Shown here piece by piece: positions 56,048-64,000 of a DNA stretch of 64,000 nt. Location: assembly GCF_010501065.1 (NCBI RefSeq), contig NZ_QVMM01000005.1, positions 1-64,000 of the forward strand, written 5' to 3'. How positions within the stretch are numbered: the first letter of the stretch is position 1; the number at the start of each line of letters is the position of its first letter. Below the pieces are notes generated by a model. The model was not told where the DNA came from. It saw only the letters and a program-made list of their open reading frames with translations, and made no database searches. The DNA is from Dysgonomonas sp. 216. GTDB taxonomy: Bacteria; Bacteroidota; Bacteroidia; Bacteroidales; Dysgonomonadaceae. The translations under genes were made by a program, and so were the position numbers.

Positions 56048-59008
56048 ATGCCAAACAGCCAGATTTCCGATATAAAACATTTTCAATTTAAAGATACCTC
56101 ATTTGCCGATTTAATGACAAAGAGGATATACAACATCCTGCTTATAGCAACAAAATATGACATTTTTATTCTGGAAGACGATGGCCGTGTTGATGAACAA
56201 ATATTTGACGAATACACTTCGCTAAACCTACGTTACGCTCCACGCTTCACACAGGTGTCGAGCGAAGAAGAAGCTTTCGAAAAACTTCAGGAAAATCACT
56301 ATGAACTGATTATATACATGCCCAACATGGACGATGACGATATTTTTGCTCCGGCACGAAACATTAAATATCGTTTTGGTGAAATTCCGATGGTAGTACT
56401 TACTCCGTTTGCTAAAGAAGTATCGAAACGATTATCAACCGAAGACATGTCGTTTGCCGATTATGTATTCAGCTGGCTCGGTAATTCAAATCTGCTTCTG
56501 GCTATAATAAAACTGATTGAAGACTCGATGAATGTAGAGCACGACACCGAGTCGGTTGGTGTGCAAATAATATTATTGGTCGAAGACTCTGTTAGGTTTT
56601 ATTCGGCGGCATTGCCTTCTCTGTTCAAAATCATACTCGAAGAATCGAAAGAGTTTTCGAAAGAAGCATTGAACGAGCACCAGACAATGCTGCGCATGCG
56701 TGGACGTCCTAAAATAATGATGGCGCGCACTTACGAAGAAGCCGCAGAAATATACTCGAAATATAAAAAGAACATGCTTGGGGTTGTTACCGATATGAGC
56801 TTTAACCATAATGGAGTAAAGGAAAAACTTGCGGGATACGAACTGGCAAAATGGATAAAACAGCAAGATAAATATCTGCCGGTACTGTTTAACTCGTCCG
56901 AAAAAGAGAATAAAATTTACGCCGAAAAGCTCAACTCAATATTTATTGATAAAAATTCAAAAAGCTATCCTCTTGACCTAAGAAAAGCCATAATGGATAA
57001 ATTTGGGTTTGGCGACTTTATTATAATAGACCCTGATACCAGAGAAGAACTATTCAGAATCAGGAATCTGAAAGATCTGCAAAAAACAATAATGGATATC
57101 CCCGACAAGTCGTTAAGATATCATATGTCGCACAATCATTTTTCGCGCTTCCTCTATTCGCGGGCATTATTCCCAATAGCCGAAGCTTTGAAAAAGATTG
57201 ATGTTGACGATTTCGACCTCGATATTGCCCGCAAAATAATAAAAGCCAACATTGTTGCTTACCGAAAAATGAAAAATTCGGGAGTTATTGCTGTTTTCGA
57301 GAAAGAAAGGTTCGACGAATTTTCCAATTTTGCCCGCATCGGAAAAGGTTCGTTGGGTGGAAAAGGCCGTGGACTTGCATTTATGGGAAACCTTGTGAAA
57401 ACCCACATGGAATTAAATGAAAGTACTTCGTTCCCTGTTATTATCCCTAAAACAGTAGTTCTTTGTACTGATATTTTCGATGTATTTATGGAAAGTAACA
57501 ATCTTTATCCCATTGCTCTTTCCGACAGTCCGGACGAAGAAATACTAAAACATTTCCTCAAAGCCGAACTGCCCGAACATCTGAACGAAGACTTTCTTAC
57601 TTTTTTCGAAGCCACAAAAAGCCCTTTAGCCATACGTTCATCCAGCCTACTTGAAGACTCTTATTATCAACCATTTGCCGGAGTATATTCAACCTATATG
57701 ATTCCCGATCTGGACGATAAAACCGAAATGTTACGCTTGCTGAACGATGCTATAAAGGCTGTATATGCATCTGTATTCTACGCCGATAGTAAAGCCTATA
57801 TGACTGCAACACAAAACCTTATCGATCAGGAAAAAATGGCTATTGTTTTGCAGGAAGTAGTTGGTAGCAAATATGGCACACATTTTTATCCAACAATATC
57901 GGGTGTTGCACGTTCTCTTAACTTTTACCCAATAGGAGATGAAAAAACAGAAGAAGGTATTGTTAACATGGCCTTAGGCTTAGGTAAATATATTGTTGAT
58001 GGAGGTGTTACGTTGCGTTTTTCGCCCCACCATCCCCGAAATATTCTACAATTAAGCACTCTGGATTTTGCCCTAAGAGAAACCCAGCGCAAATTTTATG
58101 CTTTGGATTTAAATGACATTAACAGCGAATTCTCCATAAACGATTCTTTTAACTTGCTCGATCTCAACCTAAAAGACGCAGAAGAAGACGATTCGATACG
58201 ATATATATCATCAACATACGATCCTTACGACCAGGTTATAAACGAAGGGTTTTATCCGGGTGGACGCAAAATTATCTCATTTGCGAATATCTTACAGCAC
58301 GATTTATTTCCTTTAGCCGAAGTATTACAAATGTGTTTAAAAATAGGACAGGAAGAAATGGGACGTGCTATTGAGATAGAATTTGCAGCAAACATAAAAA
58401 ACAAAGAGGAAGGTGCATTCTATTTACTGCAAATACGTCCTATTGTACAAAATAAGGAAGTGATGAACGAAGACCTCTCGCTCATCGAACCCAAGGATAC
58501 CATACTAACATCTGTTAATGCCTTAGGAAACGGAGTTATTGACGATGTGTACGATATTATTTATGTAAAAACAGAAGGGTTTTCGGCATCAACCAACCAA
58601 TTGGTTGCCTATGATATAGAAAAGCTGAATAAACAATTCTCCGACACAGGTAAAGGATATGTTTTGGTTGGTCCCGGACGTTGGGGTAGTAGCGACACAT
58701 GGCTGGGAATACCGGTAAAATGGCCCCATATAAGTAATGCCCGCTTGTTAGTTGAATCGGGATTAGAAAATTACCGTATCGAACCTAGTCAGGGAACACA
58801 TTTCTTCCAGAATCTCACATCGTTTGGAGTAGGCTATTTTACAATAAATTCCTATCTCAAAAATGACGGAACTTTCGACGAAGAATACTTAAACAAACAA
58901 GAGGTAGTACAAGAAACAAAATATTTGCGCCATATACGCTTCAGTAAGCCAATAGTAATTAAAATAAACGGAAAAAAGAAGCAGGGTGTAGTCCTGAAAC
59001 CAGAATAA
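56048..59008 (+). CDS. Double receiver-like protein fused to a PEP-synthase/PPDK ATP-binding domain
   Basis: A 986-residue soluble protein. Residues about 30-160 resemble a receiver domain in which the phospho-acceptor Asp position is Tyr90 (LIIYMPNM), so it is probably inactive. Residues about 172-315 form a second receiver with ED acidic residues (179-180), Asp249 in VVTDMSF, Ser283/284 and Lys302, and could be phosphorylated. Residues about 430-820 match the PPDK/PpsA N-terminal nucleotide-binding domain (GSLGGKGRGLAF, SPLAIRSSSLLEDSYYQPFAGVYSTY, FYLLQIRPI). The phosphohistidine swivel and PEP/pyruvate TIM barrel are absent; about 150 residues of unknown type (GPGRWGSSDTWLG) follow instead. 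It is therefore probably not a true PEP synthase. No cognate kinase gene is adjacent. Confidence 0.8.
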   Translation: MPNSQISDIKHFQFKDTSFADLMTKRIYNILLIATKYDIFILEDDGRVDEQIFDEYTSLNLRYAPRFTQVSSEEEAFEKLQENHYELIIYMPNMDDDDIFAPARNIKYRFGEIPMVVLTPFAKEVSKRLSTEDMSFADYVFSWLGNSNLLLAIIKLIEDSMNVEHDTESVGVQIILLVEDSVRFYSAALPSLFKIILEESKEFSKEALNEHQTMLRMRGRPKIMMARTYEEAAEIYSKYKKNMLGVVTDMSFNHNGVKEKLAGYELAKWIKQQDKYLPVLFNSSEKENKIYAEKLNSIFIDKNSKSYPLDLRKAIMDKFGFGDFIIIDPDTREELFRIRNLKDLQKTIMDIPDKSLRYHMSHNHFSRFLYSRALFPIAEALKKIDVDDFDLDIARKIIKANIVAYRKMKNSGVIAVFEKERFDEFSNFARIGKGSLGGKGRGLAFMGNLVKTHMELNESTSFPVIIPKTVVLCTDIFDVFMESNNLYPIALSDSPDEEILKHFLKAELPEHLNEDFLTFFEATKSPLAIRSSSLLEDSYYQPFAGVYSTYMIPDLDDKTEMLRLLNDAIKAVYASVFYADSKAYMTATQNLIDQEKMAIVLQEVVGSKYGTHFYPTISGVARSLNFYPIGDEKTEEGIVNMALGLGKYIVDGGVTLRFSPHHPRNILQLSTLDFALRETQRKFYALDLNDINSEFSINDSFNLLDLNLKDAEEDDSIRYISSTYDPYDQVINEGFYPGGRKIISFANILQHDLFPLAEVLQMCLKIGQEEMGRAIEIEFAANIKNKEEGAFYLLQIRPIVQNKEVMNEDLSLIEPKDTILTSVNALGNGVIDDVYDIIYVKTEGFSASTNQLVAYDIEKLNKQFSDTGKGYVLVGPGRWGSSDTWLGIPVKWPHISNARLLVESGLENYRIEPSQGTHFFQNLTSFGVGYFTINSYLKNDGTFDEEYLNKQEVVQETKYLRHIRFSKPIVIKINGKKKQGVVLKPE

Positions 59009-59190
59009 GATGCCCTCATTTATCTATAGTTATGAGAAGAATACTTTTTTTACTTAGCTAATAAATAAACAATAACATAACCTTAAGTAAAAAAATGTTT
59101 TTTATGTAGAATAATACATAATCGATAAAAACAAGAGACATACAAATAAAAAAAGAATTACTTCTTTTGCAAAAAGTTCACGATATATTT

Positions 59191-59769
59191 ATGAGAGCAT
59201 CAGATTTAAGTAAACTGGAAAAAGATCCGAAATTCAGAAAAGCGAGTATACCAAAAATGTTCTGGTTCAAAAAACCAGCTATCTACCCTCCCTCGGCATT
59301 ACTATTTGTAGCGCTTCTGGGATTATTATATTTACTGAATATAGATAGCCTGATAACACTACAAGCTATACCTTTTGTTGTATTATTACTACTGGGGGCT
59401 ATTTGGCTAAAAGCGACCAAAAAGCATTTTCAAACATCAATGTTTAAAAAAGATGGCACCTTTAAGCTTTGTTTAGCACAAATATTCGATGAAAAAGACA
59501 AAAATTATTATATGGTGTCTACATTATCGGACAAAAGGCACGACAAGCACTTCATTAGTGATCTTGGGAAAAAAGCAAGCATAGAATCACCCGAAATAAC
59601 CCACTCAGAATCAGGTCACAACACCGAGAATTCTGTATTTATAAAAGCTATTAAAAAAACCGACATACTCAAATTATATCCTAATAAAAAAATCGGCGAT
59701 TTTATTGTTTTGAACTACCTCGACAAACAAAATGTTATATTAGTGAAACCCAAATACTTAAATTTTTAG
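59191..59769 (+). CDS. Uncharacterised two-helix membrane protein
   Basis: A 192-residue protein starting at ATG 59191 (an in-frame TTG at 59167 is less likely). A basic N-terminus is followed by two adjacent membrane helices (about 33-51 and 56-74) and a charged cytosolic C-terminal domain of about 115 residues containing FKLCLAQIFDEKDKNYYMV and KIGDFIVLNYLDKQNVILV. I do not recognise the family. It lies 182 bp after the receiver/PpsA-like gene, with no obvious promoter of its own. Confidence 0.6.
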   Translation: MRASDLSKLEKDPKFRKASIPKMFWFKKPAIYPPSALLFVALLGLLYLLNIDSLITLQAIPFVVLLLLGAIWLKATKKHFQTSMFKKDGTFKLCLAQIFDEKDKNYYMVSTLSDKRHDKHFISDLGKKASIESPEITHSESGHNTENSVFIKAIKKTDILKLYPNKKIGDFIVLNYLDKQNVILVKPKYLNF

Positions 59770-59777
59770 AGTATTTT

Positions 59778-59808
59778 TTTGCTTTATTCAAAAAAGGTAT
59801 TAAATTTG
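59778..59808 (+). promoter_or_regulatory. Full-consensus promoter before the 103-residue protein gene
   Basis: TTTG (59778-59781), a 19-bp spacer and TAAATTTG (59801-59808) match the Bacteroidota TTTG-N19-TAnnTTTG consensus exactly. It is the best promoter match I found in the window. Confidence 0.75.
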
Positions 59809-59860
59809 CGTTGGTATAATCGTTTTTTTAGTATTTATATACATACAGAAGTACAAACAC

Positions 59861-60172
59861 ATGCAAAACTTAACAAATATAAAAAAGTATTTGTTGTTGG
59901 TAGTCCTAATATTATTGCCCATTCTTACTTATGCAAGTCCGGCATCGACAAACTTTCTTCCAATAGGTGACAGTTATGCTTCATCCCGGAACGAAGATTG
60001 CGGAGCAACAGTAGAAAACATCAAACCCTATCGCGAAACTGTATCGCTAGAAAAGTCAGAATTAACATCATACACATTTGGATCAACTGATATATTTATC
60101 TGCGTAATACTTTTAGGCGTTTATTTTGCGTTTCAGCACAAAAAATCGGGTTCTCGAAACGCTGGGCTGTAA
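59861..60172 (+). CDS. Small exported or membrane protein of unknown function
   Basis: A 103-residue protein with an N-terminal hydrophobic signal (about 9-24, ending LTYASPAS), a polar middle containing one Cys, and a C-terminal hydrophobic helix (about 76-92) followed by the basic HKKSGSRN. Signal peptide, short body, membrane helix and basic tail recall small cell-surface proteins with C-terminal sorting signals, but no defining motif is present. Expression is supported by a consensus promoter upstream and a hairpin downstream. Confidence 0.6.
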   Translation: MQNLTNIKKYLLLVVLILLPILTYASPASTNFLPIGDSYASSRNEDCGATVENIKPYRETVSLEKSELTSYTFGSTDIFICVILLGVYFAFQHKKSGSRNAGL

Positions 60173-60200
60173 ATCGAATATTTTGCCATATAAATAATGT

Positions 60201-60234
60201 AAAAGCAAGCTTTAAGTATACAAGTTTGCTTTTC
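60201..60234 (+). terminator. Hairpin terminator after the 103-residue protein gene
   Basis: A 12-bp stem with one G-T pair (60201-60212 with 60222-60233, arms starting AAAAGCAA and ending TTGCTTTT) has a 9-nt loop and a T-rich 3' arm, 28 bp past the stop. Confidence 0.65.
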
Positions 60235-60262
60235 TATTGTCGTTTATTTCCTATTAATTCGC

Positions 60263-60270
60263 TATTTTTG
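60263..60270 (+). promoter_or_regulatory. -7 element of the DUF4301 gene
   Basis: TATTTTTG exactly matches TAnnTTTG, 32 bp before the ATG at 60303. Confidence 0.55.
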
Positions 60271-60302
60271 TACATAAGTAAACAAAAAAACAAAAGGAAG
60301 AT

Positions 60303-61829
60303 ATGGGAACTATTTTCAATGAAAATGACAAAAATCTATTAAAGCAGAAAAATGTTTCGGAACAGGATATACAAGAACAATTGAACTTTTTTAAATCGGG
60401 ATTTCCATTTCTGGAGTTAATAGCTGCAGCATCAACAGAAAAGGGAATTACTAAAGTAAAAGACGAAAGTGTATATTTAAAAATCTGGGATGATTATTCT
60501 GTTTCAGGCAAGCAAATCATAAAATTTGTTCCCGCTTCGGGCGCTGCAAGCCGCATGTTTAAAAGCCTCTTCGAGTTTATAGACGCACCATACAATAAGC
60601 CTCAAAACGAAACAGAGCTAACTTTCTTTGATAATATTCAGAAGTTTGCATTCTATGACGAATTAAACGCAGCTTGTATAAGCAATTATGAAAAAAACAT
60701 AACAGAACTTATATCCTTGGGCGAATATAAGAATATTGTCAGAAGCCTGTTGCTTAGCCAAGGACTAAATTACGGAGCCTTGCCAAAAGGCTTGCTCAAA
60801 TTTCATCGTTATTCAGATGAAATTCGGACTCCCGTAGAAGAACATCTTACTGAGGGGGCTTTGTATGCAAAGAACAGTAACAATTCGGTTAATATACATT
60901 TTACTGTTTCGCCGGAACATCACGCGTTGTTTGAAACTCTTATTGAAGAGAAGAAAGCTCATTATGAAAATAAGCTGAAAATAAAATACAATGTAAGCTT
61001 CAGCGAACAAAAGCCTAAAACAGATACCATTGCTGTAGACTTAAACAATGAACCATTCAGAGACAAAGGAGAGTTGTTGTTCCGTCCGGGCGGACATGGA
61101 GCCCTTATAGAAAACTTAAATGATTTGAATGGCGACATCATATTCATCAAGAATATAGACAATGTGGTACCTGACGCTTTCAAGACAACCGAAACAAGAT
61201 ATAAAAAGCTATTGGCCGGAGTGTTAGTCAGTGTTCAGCAACAAGCTTTTGAGTATATGAAACTTATAGACTCGGGAGATTATACACATGATCAGCTTCT
61301 TGAGGTGTTGCACTTTGTTCAAAATACATTGAATATTAAAAACCCTGAAACAAAGCTGCTCGAAGACGTTGAACTGGTTTTATATCTCAAACATAAACTG
61401 AACAGACCAATAAGGGTTTGCGGAATGGTAAAAAATGTAGGAGAACCCGGTGGAGGCCCATTCCTTACAGTAAATAGCGACGGAACTATCTCGCCTCAAA
61501 TATTGGAGAGTTCGCAAATAGACATGAACGACCCTGCGAAAGTAGCGATGTTTAATCAAGGAACGCATTTTAATCCGGTAGATTTGGTATGTGGAGTACG
61601 AAACTACAAAGGAGATAAATTCGATTTGAGAAAATATGTTGATAAAAACACCGGCTTTATCTCGTTCAAATCTAAGAGCGGACGCGAACTTAAGGCTCTG
61701 GAACTTCCCGGATTGTGGAACGGAGCTATGTCTGACTGGAACACTATATTTGTAGAAGTTCCAATCGAAACATTTAATCCGGTAAAAGTTGTAAACGACT
61801 TACTCAGGAAAGAGCATCAAGGAGTATAG
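60303..61829 (+). CDS. DUF4301 family protein, nucleotidyltransferase-like
   Basis: A 508-residue soluble protein matching the DUF4301 family of Bacteroidota. Two blocks suggest a GT-A nucleotidyltransferase fold of the UDP-sugar pyrophosphorylase kind: FVPASGAASRMFKSL (about 78-92), where such enzymes have a Gly-rich LAGG-G-R-M loop, and RPGGHGALIENL with DIIFIKNIDNVVPD (about 262-292), where they have G-G-NG and a metal-binding Asp. The function is unknown; a sugar-nucleotide role is inference. It is monocistronic with its own -7 element. Confidence 0.7.
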   Translation: MGTIFNENDKNLLKQKNVSEQDIQEQLNFFKSGFPFLELIAAASTEKGITKVKDESVYLKIWDDYSVSGKQIIKFVPASGAASRMFKSLFEFIDAPYNKPQNETELTFFDNIQKFAFYDELNAACISNYEKNITELISLGEYKNIVRSLLLSQGLNYGALPKGLLKFHRYSDEIRTPVEEHLTEGALYAKNSNNSVNIHFTVSPEHHALFETLIEEKKAHYENKLKIKYNVSFSEQKPKTDTIAVDLNNEPFRDKGELLFRPGGHGALIENLNDLNGDIIFIKNIDNVVPDAFKTTETRYKKLLAGVLVSVQQQAFEYMKLIDSGDYTHDQLLEVLHFVQNTLNIKNPETKLLEDVELVLYLKHKLNRPIRVCGMVKNVGEPGGGPFLTVNSDGTISPQILESSQIDMNDPAKVAMFNQGTHFNPVDLVCGVRNYKGDKFDLRKYVDKNTGFISFKSKSGRELKALELPGLWNGAMSDWNTIFVEVPIETFNPVKVVNDLLRKEHQGV

Positions 61830-61939
61830 CCCACTTGTTATGCCTCGTTGTATACTAATCCCGAATAAGTAAAGGTGTATTTTGTGCATCTAAAGGTTGT
61901 TCTATTGCATTTATAACATACAAACAACACCATAACTTA

Positions 61940-64000
61940 ATGAATATATTACTATCGATAACAGAATTTAAGTTACCGTTTACCGACCCCATACTAATAT
62001 TCTCGCTGATATTAGTTATTATACTACTGACGCCCTTACTCCTTAACAAACTAAGGGTACCGCATCTGATTGGGTTAATAATCGCAGGAGCGATTATCGG
62101 GCCAAACGGCTTTAACCTGATACTTCGGGATAGTAGTTTCGAGCTTTTCGGAACAGTGGGGCTCTTATACATTATGTTCCTTGCCGGGTTGGAAATGGAT
62201 CTGAACGATTTTAAGAGAAACAGCACTAAAAGTCTGGCATTTGGATCTCTTACATTCGTATTACCCTTTACACTTGGCGTTTTAACAGGTATATATGTTC
62301 TCGACTTTCCATTAGTAAATTCGTTCTTAATAGGGAGTATGTTTGCCTCTCATACATTAATCAGTTATCCTATAATTAGCAAGTTCGGGATAGCCAAAAA
62401 CCTCGCAGTCAATGTCACTGTAGGGGGAACTGTTATAACCGACACCTTAGCTCTTTTAGTGTTATCTATCGTTACAGGAATGATAGGCGGAGACATCTCT
62501 TCTGATTTTTGGATTCGCCTTATTGTATCTTTCACCATCTTCTTATTCATCACATTATTCATTATCCCTATTATAGGGCGCTATTTCTTCAAAAAGATAA
62601 GCGATAATATTTTGCAATACATATTTGTCCTATCGGTAGTATTCTTTGCTGCCATACTGGCTATGAATGCCAAGATAGAAGGAATTATCGGGGCATTTTT
62701 TGCCGGACTGGCACTGAATAGGTTAATACCTAAAACATCGCCCTTAATGAACAGGATAGAATTCATAGGCAATGCCTTGTTCATCCCCTTCTTCCTCATC
62801 GGCGTAGGTATGCTTATCAATATAGATGCCTTGATAAGCCACCCAAATTCGATAGGCATTGCTGTAATAATAACCATCTTGGCTTTATTAGGTAAATATG
62901 GCGCGGCATATTTAACTCAAAAGATGTTTAAGTTTTCGTCCGATCAACGAGGCCTTATTTTTGGATTAAGCAGTTCGCGGGCAGCAGCAACTTTGGCTAT
63001 TGTGCTTATAGGTATGCAACTCGGATTATTGACCGAAGAGGTACTGAATGCCACCGTATTGATGATATTGGTAACATGCACGGTATCTTCTGTAACAACA
63101 CAAAATGCCGCCCAGAATATAACTAAAAGTGAACTTACCGTTATCGAAGCTGACAACTCTATTAACGAAGAAAAGTTTCTCATTCCTGTCAATAATCCGG
63201 AAATGGCAACAAGGCTAACCCGCCTAAGCATGGTGCTTAAAAACTCTAAGTCGAAGAACAATCTGTATGCCTTAAACATCATAAGCAACACTACCGAGAT
63301 TAATGAAGTAAGTGAGAAAAAAGCACAGAAAATAATAGAGAACGCAACAGATATAGCAGCTTCGGCCGACAATCAAGTTACAGGATTAGTCCGTTACGAT
63401 ATTGATATACCTAATGCTATTACAGGCGTGGTAAAAGAACATAAGATAACCGATCTTGTGCTTGGCCTGCATCAGAAAAAAGACATTTCCGACTCTTTTC
63501 TGGGGATGGTAACGGAAAATCTTTTAACAAAATGCAATCATACCACAGTATTTATATATCGGGGATTTCAACCTTTAGCAACCGTTAAACGCCATTTAGT
63601 TTTTATCCCTCAAAACGCAGACAAAGAGATTGGCTTTTCTTTTTGGCTGACTAAGGTTTGGAATATCGGGCTTAACGGAAAGACAAAGATGATTTTTTAT
63701 GCACCTGCCGAAACTATCCCGTTTTTGAAAGTGTTGCAGGAAAAATATCCATTATACGCTGAATTTCATGAGTTCCATGACTGGAGTAATTTTCCGATAC
63801 TGGCCAATGACATAAAAGCCGATGATAATCTTATTTTTGTGATGAGCAGAAAAAATGAACATTCATATACACCTATGATGGAACAAATACCGGCATATTT
63901 GGATAACTTTTTCAAACACAACAACTTCATACTTGTATATCCGATACAGACGATTGAAGATGCCGAAAGCGACCTTGGATTCGACAGGCTGAATCCATCG
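61940..64000 (+). CDS. Cation:proton antiporter (CPA2-type) with C-terminal stress-like domain, partial
   Basis: The frame is open from ATG 61940 to the window end (687 codons, no stop), so the gene is truncated by the window. Residues about 15-395 form a 12-13 helix Na+/H+ exchanger domain (LLTPLLLNKLRVPHLIGLI, GLLYIMFLAGLEMD, TVITDTLALL, GIIGAFFAGLALNR, FIPFFLIGVGMLI, FGLSSSRAAATLAI). The remainder is cytosolic and looks like two universal-stress-protein-like halves (from about 425), a layout common in Bacteroidota antiporters. Ion specificity (Na+ or K+) is not readable. It starts 110 bp after the DUF4301 gene. Confidence 0.88.
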   Translation, partial: MNILLSITEFKLPFTDPILIFSLILVIILLTPLLLNKLRVPHLIGLIIAGAIIGPNGFNLILRDSSFELFGTVGLLYIMFLAGLEMDLNDFKRNSTKSLAFGSLTFVLPFTLGVLTGIYVLDFPLVNSFLIGSMFASHTLISYPIISKFGIAKNLAVNVTVGGTVITDTLALLVLSIVTGMIGGDISSDFWIRLIVSFTIFLFITLFIIPIIGRYFFKKISDNILQYIFVLSVVFFAAILAMNAKIEGIIGAFFAGLALNRLIPKTSPLMNRIEFIGNALFIPFFLIGVGMLINIDALISHPNSIGIAVIITILALLGKYGAAYLTQKMFKFSSDQRGLIFGLSSSRAAATLAIVLIGMQLGLLTEEVLNATVLMILVTCTVSSVTTQNAAQNITKSELTVIEADNSINEEKFLIPVNNPEMATRLTRLSMVLKNSKSKNNLYALNIISNTTEINEVSEKKAQKIIENATDIAASADNQVTGLVRYDIDIPNAITGVVKEHKITDLVLGLHQKKDISDSFLGMVTENLLTKCNHTTVFIYRGFQPLATVKRHLVFIPQNADKEIGFSFWLTKVWNIGLNGKTKMIFYAPAETIPFLKVLQEKYPLYAEFHEFHDWSNFPILANDIKADDNLIFVMSRKNEHSYTPMMEQIPAYLDNFFKHNNFILVYPIQTIEDAESDLGFDRLNPS

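Noticed and set aside
59779..59970. 63-codon ORF overlapping the start of the 103-residue protein gene
   Set aside because: It begins with a non-ATG codon inside the promoter and lacks family features; the 59861 frame has a signal peptide.
61855..63372. Series of minus-strand ORFs (61855-62226, 62365-62562, 62581-62877, 62944-63372)
   Set aside because: They are antisense to the open plus-strand antiporter frame, which has clear transporter motifs and runs uninterrupted to the window end.
1..64000. CRISPR array, tRNA/rRNA genes, insertion sequence, integrase or prophage
   Set aside because: No regularly spaced repeats, cloverleaf-like sequences in the gaps, transposase or phage-like products were recognised; gene content is conserved core.

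Overview
This 64 kb window is chromosomal DNA from a low-GC, Gram-negative member of the Bacteroidota, most likely the order Bacteroidales. The evidence is the order of its conserved gene blocks (ftsX-DUF3098-uppP-truB-queA-folK; mraZ through ftsZ; a DUF3108/Ig-like lipoprotein pair), a PASTA-bearing cell-division penicillin-binding protein, a GT3-type glycogen synthase beside an alpha-glucan phosphorylase, a likely glycine-lipid acyltransferase pair, lipid A/Kdo genes, and repeated use of the Bacteroidota -7 promoter element TAnnTTTG just upstream of genes. Assignment to a genus (a Dysgonomonas-like organism is possible) is only a guess. I see no rRNA or tRNA genes, CRISPR array, insertion sequence, integrase or prophage.

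Layout: 1-4.5 kb, minus strand: ahcY, a DUF3108 exported protein and an Ig-like lipoprotein. 4.8-9.0 kb, plus strand: envelope/RNA-modification/folate operon (ftsX, DUF3098, uppP, truB, queA, folK), running tail to tail into an EamA exporter. 10-12.5 kb, minus: TPR sensor histidine kinase and LytTR regulator. 12.9-18.4 kb, minus: prfB with an intact +1 programmed frameshift, then glycogen synthase and glucan phosphorylase. 18.5-20.1 kb, minus: secreted alkaline phosphatase. 20.3-25.2 kb, plus: surE-lpxB and gltX-waaA. 25.3-29.1 kb, minus: GlsB/GlsA-like acyltransferases and a large polytopic membrane protein.

29.3-45.3 kb, plus, is the division/cell wall (dcw) cluster: mraZ, rsmH, ftsL-like, ftsI(PASTA), murE, mraY, murD, ftsW, murG, murC, ftsQ, ftsA, ftsZ, then a YqeY-domain gene and a strong terminator. 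A triple 10-bp-period repeat upstream of mraZ looks like the MraZ autoregulatory operator. murF, murB and ddl are absent from the cluster.

45.4-51.6 kb, minus, is an export island: tetR, a small NifX-like protein gene, then tolC-hlyD and two ABC-2 permeases with no ATPase gene beside them. Matching TGAAC-N4-GTTCA palindromes lie before tetR and before the small gene, and a different palindrome covers the predicted tolC start site. 51.8-54.2 kb, plus: an atypical tryptophanase/tyrosine phenol-lyase family enzyme and a small outer-membrane barrel protein. 54.2-55.8 kb, minus: DUF2461 gene and prmC. 56-64 kb, plus: a double-receiver/PEP-synthase-like ATP-binding fusion protein, two orphan membrane proteins, a DUF4301 protein and a cation:proton antiporter cut off by the window end.

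Most of the window is well-conserved core genome. The parts most worth a second look are the receiver/PpsA-like fusion, the divergent beta-eliminating lyase, the operator architecture of the export island, the MraZ repeat and the uncharacterised small membrane proteins near 59-60 kb.
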